From contig JAHWHE010000025.1 of the NCBI GenBank assembly GCA_019323495.1, positions 1 to 7,939 on the forward strand: a stretch of 7,939 bases of DNA. Reading direction: 5' to 3'. The position numbers and the translations under genes were made by a program. Each line of letters opens with the position of its first letter. Position 1 is the stretch's first letter. This document shows, piece by piece, positions 1 to 5,186 of the stretch. A model generated the notes under the pieces. That model made no database searches. It was given only the letters and a program-made list of their open reading frames with translations, and had not been told where the DNA came from. The DNA comes from Candidatus Woesearchaeota archaeon. Lineage in GTDB: Archaea > Nanobdellota > Nanobdellia > Woesearchaeales > WJKV01.

Positions 1-131
1 ATCTTTTTAATTATTTTCTCCTTTTCTTCTTTTGTTGCCGGTTTTTTACCCAGAATCTTGTCCAACTCGTCTTTTGTTAATATTCCTTTTACATCCCTTA
101 TAATTTGCTTTTCAATTTCTTGCCTATCCAT
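1..131 (-). CDS. N-terminal fragment of an unknown lysine/glutamate-rich helical protein (runs off left edge)
   Basis: Reading the minus strand from an ATG at 131 gives 43 residues with no stop before the window ends, starting MDRQEIEKQIIRDVKG and passing through a TKDELDKILGKK stretch. It is dominated by K, E, D, I and L and looks like amphipathic helices. I do not recognise the family. The start is well supported: a TATA-like box at 154-161 is centred about 26 bp upstream of the ATG, as expected for a leaderless archaeal message, and there is no Shine-Dalgarno motif. The gene lies 37 bp downstream of the end of the MGMGG cluster on the same strand, but its own promoter suggests separate transcription. 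The open frame could be a short protein or the start of a long one; the fragment cannot decide. Confidence 0.75.
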   Translation of the reverse strand, partial: MDRQEIEKQIIRDVKGILTKDELDKILGKKPATKEEKEKIIKK

Positions 132-150
132 AAAGGCTATTAGAATTCTT

Positions 151-164
151 ACATTTATAAATGT
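151..164 (-). promoter_or_regulatory. TATA box inside a 14-bp perfect palindrome, promoter of the left-edge gene
   Basis: ACATTTATAAATGT is a perfect palindrome. Its core TTTATAAA (154-161) is centred 26 bp upstream of the ATG at 131, which predicts transcription starting at or next to the A of the start codon. The symmetry could also mark a repressor site, but a TATA core is itself nearly self-complementary, so this is weak evidence for an operator. Confidence 0.65.
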
Positions 165-168
165 TTAC

Positions 169-1524
169 TCAATATACCTCATAAACTCCTTTGTATCCTT
201 TTTTCAGATAGAATTCAAACAGTTCTTTTCCTAGTGCGTTAAGGAATGTGTGGTCTTTTCCTACTACTGTGATAGAAACTCTTTCGATGCTAGGGTTCTC
301 TGGCATTTCAGTATGCTGTATAAAATCGCTTGGAGAAACAGAGTCGGGCAATTCCCCAAATGCTAATTTCTGCAGTTTTGCAAACTCCTCTGGATTTTCC
401 CGATGTTCGCGTAATAATTTAAAGGCCAGTTCATAACCTCCCTTTTGGAAGTCTTCATCATCCACGAATTGGAACATCAAGACTCCTTCTTTAGACTTAT
501 AAAATATGCAGTAATTATGGTGCAGAAGCAAGTGCAAACTACTTTGTGGAGTGAATTCTGACAGCAAAGCATTAAGCTCTTCTTCATGCTTGGGATGAGT
601 AGGTGTACTTTTCTCAGAAGGCAGTTCTTCAGCTCCTTTATACAACAATGTATGCAGCCCTTCTTCAGCAGGCACTACTCCTGCCTTGACCAAATTCTCC
701 ATGTCTCCCACAGGTATCTTGTATACGTCCCTGTATTTGTGTGTTTCCAGAATGCAGATAGAGCGGTCTTTGAGCAATGAATAGGTTATCTCGTCGCCGG
801 ACACCTGGAGGCTGAAGATTGGGAAGTCGAATTCTTTTCTGTCTATCTCCTTGTCATTTTCGTAAATTACCAGGACGCTTTTTGATTTGTCCTTGGCAGT
901 GTATACTACAAATGCCCTGTTTCCTTCTGCAGCAACAGCAGTCACTTCCCCATTATATTCAATTCTTGAAACCTCTTTATCATTTTCCAGTATGATGAAC
1001 GCGCCATTAACTTTATCAGGATGCCCGGTTCCAAGAAGTATCCTGCCCCTGTCATCTCTTGCAATGGCGAATACAACGCTGTCAAGACTTGTTCTTGATA
1101 ATTCCTTGCCGTCTTCTTCTATAGAAAGAAAGCAGCTTTCAGTGCTGTCATCTACTAAACCAAGATATCTCTTATTGCCAAAAACAGCAATGCCTCCAAT
1201 AGATTCTTTATACTCTGTCCTTGATATCTCTTCACCGTCTTCAAGAACAAGCAAAGAGCCATTTTTGTTTGGAAGCGCTCCTATGTAAGTTCTATTGCCG
1301 TCCCTTGCCAGACCGAACACGCAGAAATCAAAATCCTTTCTGAAGACTTCCTTGTCGTCTTCTAAAATAACATGCGCTCCTCTTTGAAGGATATTGTCAA
1401 ACATTACCAGGTGTTTTCTGTTGCCTTCATTGACAATGCCTGTTATGTTCATATCAAATTCAATAGAAGAAACCTGAGAGAATTCAACCACCCTCTCTAA
1501 AGATCCGCCCATCCCCATTTTCAT
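169..1524 (-). CDS. Six-repeat beta-propeller-like protein with MGMGG N-terminus (451 aa), last gene of the cluster
   Basis: Residues 19-270 contain six repeats of about 40-43 residues with the pattern SRxEa...hxxiAxxGNrxhlg...hhIxExDKEV. Examples of the recurrent end are LEDDKEV, LEDGEEI, EEDGKEL, LENDKEV and YENDKEI. This short all-beta repeat with a conserved GNR turn fits propeller blades, so a six-bladed propeller is inferred. Residues 271-330 are a charged linker, and 331-451 look like a separate mixed alpha/beta domain I do not recognise. There is no signal peptide or membrane segment, so it is probably cytoplasmic. The ATG at 1524 overlaps the upstream stop as ATGA. An ATG at 1518 would give MGMGGS at the very N-terminus, matching the two upstream neighbours, and is at least as likely. 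The role is unknown; propellers usually bind proteins or ligands. Confidence 0.9.
   Translation of the reverse strand: MKMGMGGSLERVVEFSQVSSIEFDMNITGIVNEGNRKHLVMFDNILQRGAHVILEDDKEVFRKDFDFCVFGLARDGNRTYIGALPNKNGSLLVLEDGEEISRTEYKESIGGIAVFGNKRYLGLVDDSTESCFLSIEEDGKELSRTSLDSVVFAIARDDRGRILLGTGHPDKVNGAFIILENDKEVSRIEYNGEVTAVAAEGNRAFVVYTAKDKSKSVLVIYENDKEIDRKEFDFPIFSLQVSGDEITYSLLKDRSICILETHKYRDVYKIPVGDMENLVKAGVVPAEEGLHTLLYKGAEELPSEKSTPTHPKHEEELNALLSEFTPQSSLHLLLHHNYCIFYKSKEGVLMFQFVDDEDFQKGGYELAFKLLREHRENPEEFAKLQKLAFGELPDSVSPSDFIQHTEMPENPSIERVSITVVGKDHTFLNALGKELFEFYLKKGYKGVYEVY
715..1470 (-). repeat. Six tandem ~120-bp coding repeats (propeller blades)
   Basis: Read on the minus strand, blade boundaries in protein numbering from the 1524 start are about 19-60, 61-100, 101-142, 143-185, 186-227 and 228-270. 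The first and last are the most diverged: the sixth keeps only DRKEFDF and loses the acidic KEV end. The copies resemble each other clearly as protein but little as DNA, which points to old duplications rather than recent expansion. Confidence 0.8.
1508..1524 (-). repeat. Junction repeat copy 3 (ATGGGGATGGGCGG start motif)
   Basis: This is the third occurrence, on the minus strand, of the ATGGGRATGGGMGG motif that opens three consecutive genes; the other copies start at 2385 and 1925. Here it is preceded by ATGAAA, whose ATGA overlaps the stop of the upstream gene. The glycine codon at position 2 is GGG rather than the GGA seen in the other two copies. Confidence 0.7.
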
Positions 1525-1925
1525 TCCACATCTTTTGCTATGTTCAGCAGTTCTTGTATTCCTTTGTCTGTTTCGTCTCTGGCTGCGATTTCCAGCCGGA
1601 CATTCTTCAGTATCTCTGCCAGCTTGTCTTCTCTGAACTGGAACCTGAGAAGTTCATGGTATGTCAATCTATGTGCTTCTGGATCTTTAAGAGCCTCGTT
1701 TATTTCACTTATCCATTCAGGATCTCTTGAAAGTACATATCTGCCGTCTTCTAGATTAGATCTGTAAGCCATTTCCCTGTACAATATCAGGCTGTCTGCA
1801 GGGATAAAGAATCCCTCTCTTCGTTGAATACTAGTAGGCGACAAGCGCTTCAGTCTATAGAAATAAATAACCTCTTCAAATCGTTCGTTAGAAGTTCCGC
1901 ATCCAGTTCCTCCGCCCATTCCCAT
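1521..1925 (-). CDS. Unknown 134-aa protein starting MGMGGGTGCGTS
   Basis: I do not recognise a family. The first 12 residues are glycine-rich with one cysteine (C9). They are followed by FEEVIYFYRLKRL and a PAD-S-L-I-L segment (42-48), then a helical, charged C-terminal half (about 68-134). There is no signal peptide or membrane helix. It starts one base after the stop of the upstream gene (TAA-G-ATG) and its stop overlaps the next start as ATGA, so it is very likely cotranscribed and translationally coupled. An in-frame stop lies four codons upstream of the ATG, so the protein cannot extend to the left. The PAD-hydrophobic segment sits at nearly the same position as in the upstream 152-aa protein, hinting that the two are distant paralogues. 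The GMGGGTG peptide resembles the FtsZ/tubulin signature loop, but no other part of that fold is visible. Confidence 0.85.
   Translation of the reverse strand: MGMGGGTGCGTSNERFEEVIYFYRLKRLSPTSIQRREGFFIPADSLILYREMAYRSNLEDGRYVLSRDPEWISEINEALKDPEAHRLTYHELLRFQFREDKLAEILKNVRLEIAARDETDKGIQELLNIAKDVE
1905..1925 (-). repeat. Junction repeat copy 2 (ATGGGAATGGGCGG start motif)
   Basis: One base after a TAA stop, the minus strand reads ATGGGAATGGGCGG, then GAACTGG. It matches copy 1 except for a synonymous glycine codon and the serine/glycine codon at residue 6. Confidence 0.7.
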
Positions 1926-1926
1926 C

Positions 1927-2385
1927 TTATTCTCTTACCCTATATCCGCCTTTGTCTCTCATTATTGCGTGCATCTGTGTAATGAACTTCTCATATTCTA
2001 CTACTGTCAGCGGATTTAACAGGCACATGCCCAGTTCTGTCAGATATGATGTGTATGGCAGAGGCTCTCGTCTGAAACCTATTGGTTTTACAATAGCAGG
2101 ATTGCCCCTCTCTCCAAAATTAGGACCTAAAGGATCGTGAACAATCTCCACAAGCGTTTTCAATGTATCGAATTGCTTTGTTATTGTTCCTTCATTAAGA
2201 GATATCAGATTAAATCCGCTCCTCTCTGAAACCCAAGTAACAGGCTCTAGTACTAGTGCGTCAGCAGGAGATACACGTACGCTTCTTACAGGTATGTATA
2301 TCTCGCGCGGTTTTATTCCCACTAGACCTGCTTTGTATTCTTTATCAGACATAGTATCTGGTCCAGTACTTCCTCCCATTCCCAT
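1927..2385 (-). CDS. Unknown 152-aa protein starting MGMGGSTGPDT
   Basis: No family recognised. A glycine-rich head (1-11) is followed by a second possible start at M12, a strand-rich region (about 23-65, including IYIPVRSVRV and PADALVLEP), and a loop-rich segment with DPLGPNFGERGNP (84-96). A helical tail with EYEKFITQMHAIMRD follows (130-144). It has no signal peptide or transmembrane segment. The ATG at 2385 follows the upstream stop by a single base (TAA-A-ATG), and a GAGGT motif on the minus strand at 2395-2399, inside the end of the upstream gene, gives a 9-nt Shine-Dalgarno spacing. That favours the MGMGG start over M12, which has no well-placed motif. The shared N-terminus and the PAD-A-L segment link it to the next gene downstream. 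Confidence 0.87.
   Translation of the reverse strand: MGMGGSTGPDTMSDKEYKAGLVGIKPREIYIPVRSVRVSPADALVLEPVTWVSERSGFNLISLNEGTITKQFDTLKTLVEIVHDPLGPNFGERGNPAIVKPIGFRREPLPYTSYLTELGMCLLNPLTVVEYEKFITQMHAIMRDKGGYRVRE
2365..2385 (-). repeat. Junction repeat copy 1 (ATGGGAATGGGAGG start motif)
   Basis: One base after a TAA stop, the minus strand reads ATGGGAATGGGAGG, then AAGTACTGG, encoding MGMGGSTG. The embedded GGGAGG resembles a Shine-Dalgarno core but lies downstream of the start codon, and about 17 bases before the next in-frame ATG, too far to serve it well. Confidence 0.7.
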
Positions 2386-2386
2386 T

Positions 2387-2872
2387 TTAGCTTAACCTCT
2401 CAATCAATTCATTAAGTTTTTCGTTATTAGGATCGTATTTAGAACCTTCTAATGCGAGCTGTCGCGCTCTCTCTCTGAAAGCAGGCCCTATTGACATATA
2501 AGTTATTGCTTCATACAGATAGTCTGCTGCTCTTTTTCGTGAAGCATCAGCTTCTTCTTCTGTCCTGGTTTCAATAGTTGAAACTTCGCCTGCGTCATCG
2601 ATTCTTTTTGCAAGCCCCTGGAAATGCAGGTTCCTCGACCTGTCATAAAGAAACTGGCCGTTAAAATCAACAATGCATTTCATGCTTTTCAAAGAATTCT
2701 TTATTTCAGCAACTTGTTCAGGGCTGAGCTCTTCTTGTCCGATAGTGTGTTTACGACTGTAGGTTATCATGCCGCCCCCTTCTTTTTTGGCCACGCTGAA
2801 TACCTCTACAGGCTCGCCATTCATGAAAACATAGCATACCCTGTCCTTGACAAATACTCCCCAATGTGTCAT
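2387..2872 (-). CDS. Unknown 161-aa protein with TPR-like helical tail, first gene of the MGMGG cluster
   Basis: The N-terminal half (about 1-45) alternates short strands (GVFVKDRVCYVFMNGEPVEVF) and ends in a GGG turn. A middle region (50-100) contains LSPEQVAEIKNSLKSM. The last 55 residues are helical and resemble a tetratricopeptide repeat: AADYLYEAITYM, then ARQLALEGSKYDPNNEKLNEL. It does not carry the MGMGG head of the three genes downstream. The start has two possible supports: an AGGAGA motif at 2879-2884 with 6-nt spacing to the ATG, and a TATA box at 2896-2903 at leaderless distance. Its promoter probably drives the whole cluster down to position 169, because the following junctions are only 1 nt, 1 nt and -4 nt. 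No function can be assigned; the TPR-like tail would suit protein binding. Confidence 0.88.
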   Translation of the reverse strand: MTHWGVFVKDRVCYVFMNGEPVEVFSVAKKEGGGMITYSRKHTIGQEELSPEQVAEIKNSLKSMKCIVDFNGQFLYDRSRNLHFQGLAKRIDDAGEVSTIETRTEEEADASRKRAADYLYEAITYMSIGPAFRERARQLALEGSKYDPNNEKLNELIERLS

Positions 2873-2878
2873 AAAACA

Positions 2879-2903
2879 TCTCCTATTCCTGCGAATATTT
2901 AAA
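2879..2903 (-). promoter_or_regulatory. Promoter and Shine-Dalgarno motif of the MGMGG cluster
   Basis: On the minus strand, TTTAAATA (2896-2903) is centred about 27 bp from the ATG at 2872, which alone would make the message leaderless. AGGAGA (2879-2884) lies 6 nt before the ATG and would only be transcribed if the start were further upstream, for example from the palindromic TATA at 2916-2931. Both readings are possible. Confidence 0.6.
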
Positions 2904-2915
2904 GCTTACCACAGA

Positions 2916-2931
2916 TTTTAAATATTTAAAA
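2916..2931 (+). promoter_or_regulatory. 16-bp palindromic TATA element between divergent genes
   Basis: TTTTAAATATTTAAAA is a perfect 16-bp palindrome. Its plus-strand TATA (2917-2924) is centred 26 bp before the ATG of the receiver gene at 2947, predicting a leaderless message. Read the other way it could fire toward the MGMGG cluster with a ~28-nt leader containing AGGAGA. AATATTTAAA is repeated at 2894-2903 and 2921-2930, 27 bp apart. Confidence 0.65.
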
Positions 2932-2946
2932 GACATACAGCAAGAT

Positions 2947-3381
2947 ATGGCTATCAACAAGAGAGTTCTGATTGTTGAAGACGATATAGATTCTCTGGAA
3001 CTCACGGCAGATGTATTGCTGTATGAAATACAGAACGAGCCGCGCGCAGTCATCAAGAAGATCGATGATCCTGCAAAAGAATTGAGACAAAAGGGCTTTG
3101 ATGTCGCGCAGACATATTCTGAAGCAGAGCAGTACATTCAGGCAAATGACTATGACTACATTCTGCTTGACCACAAGATGCCGAGAGCAAAGGGTGAACC
3201 GGTAGAGAGCATTGGCTACACACTTATACCCGTCATCAGAAAAAAGAATCCTCGCACAATAATAATAGGGACATCTTCTGTGCCTGACTGTCTTTTAGCT
3301 GGCCTTGACCTGCCGGACAGGCACATAAACAAGATCACAATGGAATTGGAAACAATTCTGAGAGAAATCTTAGATACTTAA
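2947..3381 (+). CDS. Stand-alone CheY-like response regulator receiver protein (144 aa)
   Basis: This is a single receiver domain with the expected order of motifs: strand 1 RVLIVEDD with acidic pocket E11/D12/D13, the phosphoacceptor strand YDYILLDHKMP with D75, IIIGTSS with T109 or S110 as the switch residue, and INKI with K129 as the conserved lysine. There is no output domain, so by family logic it relays phosphate or binds a partner; no histidine kinase is in the window. The phosphoacceptor is at 75 rather than near 57 as in CheY because of about 20 extra residues between strand 1 and the phosphoacceptor strand (about 24-48, including QNEPRAVIKKIDDPAKEL). The start is leaderless, 26 bp from a TATA centre. 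Its stop overlaps the stop of the convergent gene by four bases. Confidence 0.93.
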   Translation: MAINKRVLIVEDDIDSLELTADVLLYEIQNEPRAVIKKIDDPAKELRQKGFDVAQTYSEAEQYIQANDYDYILLDHKMPRAKGEPVESIGYTLIPVIRKKNPRTIIIGTSSVPDCLLAGLDLPDRHINKITMELETILREILDT

Positions 3382-3737
3382 TCCTCTCTATTCCCCTTCT
3401 CTTCAAGGAAATCCAGAAAGAACTTGTATCTCATCTCATCTGTCAGTGTCCAGCCATCAAACCTGTGGAAAATCCGTTTTCTTTTTGCATGGTCAGCAGC
3501 TTCCCATCGCGAGCATTCTACAAGATTAAGATAATCGAAAGGATCCTCGTACATATTCTGCAGACTGATGTCACTCGCCCATTTCATCAGCACTCTCTTC
3601 CTGTAATCCTGCCTGAGATGGAAAGAGACTTCGTGCCATAGATGTTCCCTGTAATCCTCGCTGTTCCTGAGGTCAGCTTCCCTGGCAGCGATATATTCAA
3701 GCGCATCGCTCATTACTTCGGGCGTTATAATTATCAT
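3378..3737 (-). CDS. Unknown 119-aa acidic/aromatic helical protein
   Basis: I do not recognise it. The product is predicted mostly helical, with many aromatic and charged residues (EHLWHEVSFHLRQDYRKR, CSRWEAADHAKRKR, EMRYKFFLDFLEEK) and no signal peptide or membrane segment. The frame stays open to 3755, but the ATG at 3737 is preferred because a minus-strand TATA-like TTTAAAAA (3762-3769) is centred about 28 bp upstream, giving a near-leaderless message starting MIIITPEVM. M9 of that product (3713) is a further alternative. It is convergent with the receiver gene, sharing the TTAA at 3378-3381, and divergent from the 278-aa gene with a 75-bp promoter gap. Confidence 0.8.
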   Translation of the reverse strand: MIIITPEVMSDALEYIAAREADLRNSEDYREHLWHEVSFHLRQDYRKRVLMKWASDISLQNMYEDPFDYLNLVECSRWEAADHAKRKRIFHRFDGWTLTDEMRYKFFLDFLEEKGNRED

Positions 3738-3761
3738 AAAAGAAATAAAAAACACAATTTA

Positions 3762-3769
3762 TTTTTAAA
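3762..3769 (-). promoter_or_regulatory. TATA-like box for the gene ending at 3378
   Basis: The minus strand reads TTTAAAAA, centred about 28 bp before the ATG at 3737, with a purine-rich AAAAG just upstream as expected of a BRE. It lies back to back with the plus-strand TATA at 3783-3790. Confidence 0.55.
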
Positions 3770-3782
3770 CTTTTCCGCAGAT

Positions 3783-3790
3783 TTTATATA
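3783..3790 (+). promoter_or_regulatory. TATA box for the 278-aa gene
   Basis: TTTATATA is centred 26 bp upstream of the ATG at 3813, preceded by GCAGA as a possible BRE. No Shine-Dalgarno motif lies between box and ATG, so the message should be leaderless. Confidence 0.7.
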
Positions 3791-3812
3791 TTTCCTAAAG
3801 ACGAACCAGATT

Positions 3813-4649
3813 ATGGCATTGATAGACAAATTAAATGCAGTCCCGTTCGTGAAAGTCATCTCGCACAGTGACCTGCATCTATTGTTCCACCTCACAAGAG
3901 GGACACGGTCTGCAAAGAACTTCATTGATCTTTATCTTGGAAGACTGGTGAACGGCTACCAGCACTTAATCTATCTGAAAGGAGGCGACAGTGCAGAAGA
4001 GCTCCAAGAAAACAAAGGAACTATTACAGAAGCAGACAGAAGAGAAAGATTCTATTTCATGAACTCAGACCATGATTTTTTCCTGTTAAGATTTGATAAT
4101 TCAGACATCAAGCCAGATGATGAAGAAAGCTTGAGGAAAAGACAGGAAAGATGCAGAAAGATCTGGGACGAGATAGAAGACATCGCAGACAAATTTCAAT
4201 TAGTAGATTTCAGCACCCCAATCTCGAAGGTGCACGGAATTTTTGCTCCGCCAGGATATGTCCCAGAGCACAGGGATGATCTTGCTCACCACATTGATTT
4301 CCCAATAAGAGCAGCATGCCTCTATCTTTATGACAGGAATGTAAAGACTGTATACTCAGACCTTAATCTGTCCTGCATAAGGAGGGGAAGCGGCAGCATA
4401 GAACTTTCCTTTGATTATCTTTCAGAAGAAAACAAGATTATCGCAAGAAGGCTGCTGAAAGAACATCCAGAACACTACGATCTGAATTGCGATACATTCA
4501 TAATAAAAATACCGATTGAATCAGACTATGAAACCGCAGGGCAGATAAACAGGAAAGCCCTTAAACTCGTTGAACCTTTCCTGTCTCAGGAAAAAAACTG
4601 GGGAAGAATAAGATATAAAAAAATAATAGAAAAAGTCAGCCATAAATAG
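3813..4649 (+). CDS. Unknown 278-aa protein, possibly two domains
   Basis: The open frame reaches back to 3642, but the ATG at 3813 is chosen because a TATA box is centred 26 bp upstream and the earlier codons run through the promoter and the opposite gene. The N-terminal part (1-95) is helical with HSDLHLLFHLTRG and ends in a strand RFYFMNSDHDFFLLRF. Residues 100-130 form a charged helix. The C-terminal part (about 145-255) has a compact alpha/beta pattern: a conserved-looking GYVPEHRDDLAHH, then PIRAACLYLYDRNVKTVYSD, the strand SIELSFDY, and the helix SEENKIIARRLLKEHP. I have the impression of a recurrent small domain of CPR/DPANN genomes here but cannot name it. No membrane segment is visible. 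The last 14 bases overlap the end of the convergent lipoprotein gene. Confidence 0.88.
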   Translation: MALIDKLNAVPFVKVISHSDLHLLFHLTRGTRSAKNFIDLYLGRLVNGYQHLIYLKGGDSAEELQENKGTITEADRRERFYFMNSDHDFFLLRFDNSDIKPDDEESLRKRQERCRKIWDEIEDIADKFQLVDFSTPISKVHGIFAPPGYVPEHRDDLAHHIDFPIRAACLYLYDRNVKTVYSDLNLSCIRRGSGSIELSFDYLSEENKIIARRLLKEHPEHYDLNCDTFIIKIPIESDYETAGQINRKALKLVEPFLSQEKNWGRIRYKKIIEKVSHK

Positions 4650-5100
4650 GCGTGACTTCATATCTTTCTATATTAGGATAATCTTCTTCGTCATACGCTA
4701 CCTGGAATACAGATTTTTCTCCTGCATCAAGTGTAGGAAATGTGACTGCGTTCTCTGTCGTATGCAGTAATTCGCCTGCAGCATCATATAGTGTGACAAT
4801 GACCTTGACATTCCTTGCAGTTGCAGTGCCCTCATTCTTTATCTCGCCTGTTATGTAATTGACATCATATCTTCCTTCTCTCATGTTCTTTCTGACAACT
4901 ACGAGTTTTGGCACCTTTGGCTGTACAACTTTCACTTCTTTAGGCTCTTCTATAATTTCCTCTGGCTCTTCTTCAATTTCTTCAACAACCTGCTCTTCAA
5001 TCTCTTCCACAACAGGCTCTACAATAGGCTGTTCAACTTGTTTGGCGCAGCCAGCAAGAATTATCGCAATTAATAGCATTAAAATCACAATGTATTTCAT
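4636..5100 (-). CDS. Lipoprotein with acidic tether and FxLYD-like domain (154 aa)
   Basis: From the ATG at 5100 the product begins MKYIVILMLLIAIILAGC, a classic short lipoprotein signal peptide with lipobox LAGC and predicted lipidated cysteine C18. The earlier ATG at 5130 would put ten extra residues in front of the signal and lies in the promoter, so it is rejected. Residues 22-58 are an acidic, valine/glutamate-rich tether with a tandem VVEEIEE repeat. Residues about 80-137 (VNYITGEIKNEGTATARNVKVI..., LYDAAGELL, LDAGEKSVFQVAY) match the FxLYD pattern, an immunoglobulin-like beta sandwich common on archaeal and bacterial surface lipoproteins. It should sit on the outer face of the cytoplasmic membrane. 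A minus-strand GGGTGG (5106-5111) sits 5 nt before the ATG. It overlaps the convergent gene by 14 bp. Confidence 0.9.
   Translation of the reverse strand: MKYIVILMLLIAIILAGCAKQVEQPIVEPVVEEIEEQVVEEIEEEPEEIIEEPKEVKVVQPKVPKLVVVRKNMREGRYDVNYITGEIKNEGTATARNVKVIVTLYDAAGELLHTTENAVTFPTLDAGEKSVFQVAYDEEDYPNIERYEVTPIYG
4966..5013 (-). repeat. Two tandem 24-bp repeats in the lipoprotein tether
   Basis: The minus strand encodes VVEEIEEQ followed directly by VVEEIEEE (residues 30-37 and 38-45 of the lipoprotein). The copies differ mostly at synonymous third positions. Such repeats can change tether length by slippage. Confidence 0.7.
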
Positions 5101-5105
5101 AATAA

Positions 5106-5141
5106 CCACCCAAAAACCACTAAAACTCAAGCATATTTAAA
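5106..5141 (-). promoter_or_regulatory. TATA box plus Shine-Dalgarno motif of the lipoprotein gene
   Basis: The minus-strand TTTAAATA (5134-5141) predicts transcription near 5111, giving an 11-nt leader that begins with GGGTGG (5106-5111), 5 nt from the ATG at 5100. The same short-leader arrangement is seen at the 45-aa gene. Confidence 0.65.
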
Positions 5142-5155
5142 CCTTACCATAATCC

Positions 5156-5163
5156 TTATTAAT
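5156..5163 (+). promoter_or_regulatory. TATA-like box for the 232-aa gene
   Basis: TTATTAAT is centred about 27 bp before the ATG at 5187, with no Shine-Dalgarno motif between, consistent with a leaderless message. It lies 14 bp from the divergent lipoprotein TATA box. Confidence 0.55.
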
Positions 5164-5186
5164 AACCTGAAATTTTTCAAAAAGAC

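Noticed and set aside
887..1288. 133-codon plus-strand open frame opposite the propeller gene
   Set aside because: Composition (serine/leucine-rich) reflects the complement of repeated acidic codons, and no archaeal promoter precedes it.
715..1470. CRISPR-like array
   Set aside because: The periodicity is about 120 bp, the repeats are coding and diverged as DNA, and no short identical repeats with unique spacers are present.
1902..1925. P-loop NTPase motif in the glycine-rich head of the 134-aa protein
   Set aside because: A Walker A motif needs GxxxxGK[ST]; there is no lysine and no preceding beta strand.
1507..2385. MGMGGS as an N-myristoylation signal (MGxxxS)
   Set aside because: The peptide fits the eukaryotic consensus in two of three genes, but no N-myristoyltransferase is known to me in archaea and the 134-aa protein has G at position 6.
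3642..3812. Extended N-terminus of the 278-aa protein
   Set aside because: These codons run antisense through the neighbouring gene and both promoters; the TATA box at 3783-3790 fixes the start at 3813.
4859..5140. Serine/threonine-rich open frame opposite the lipoprotein
   Set aside because: It is the antisense shadow of the GAA/GAG/GTT-rich acidic tether and has no promoter or ribosome-binding motif.
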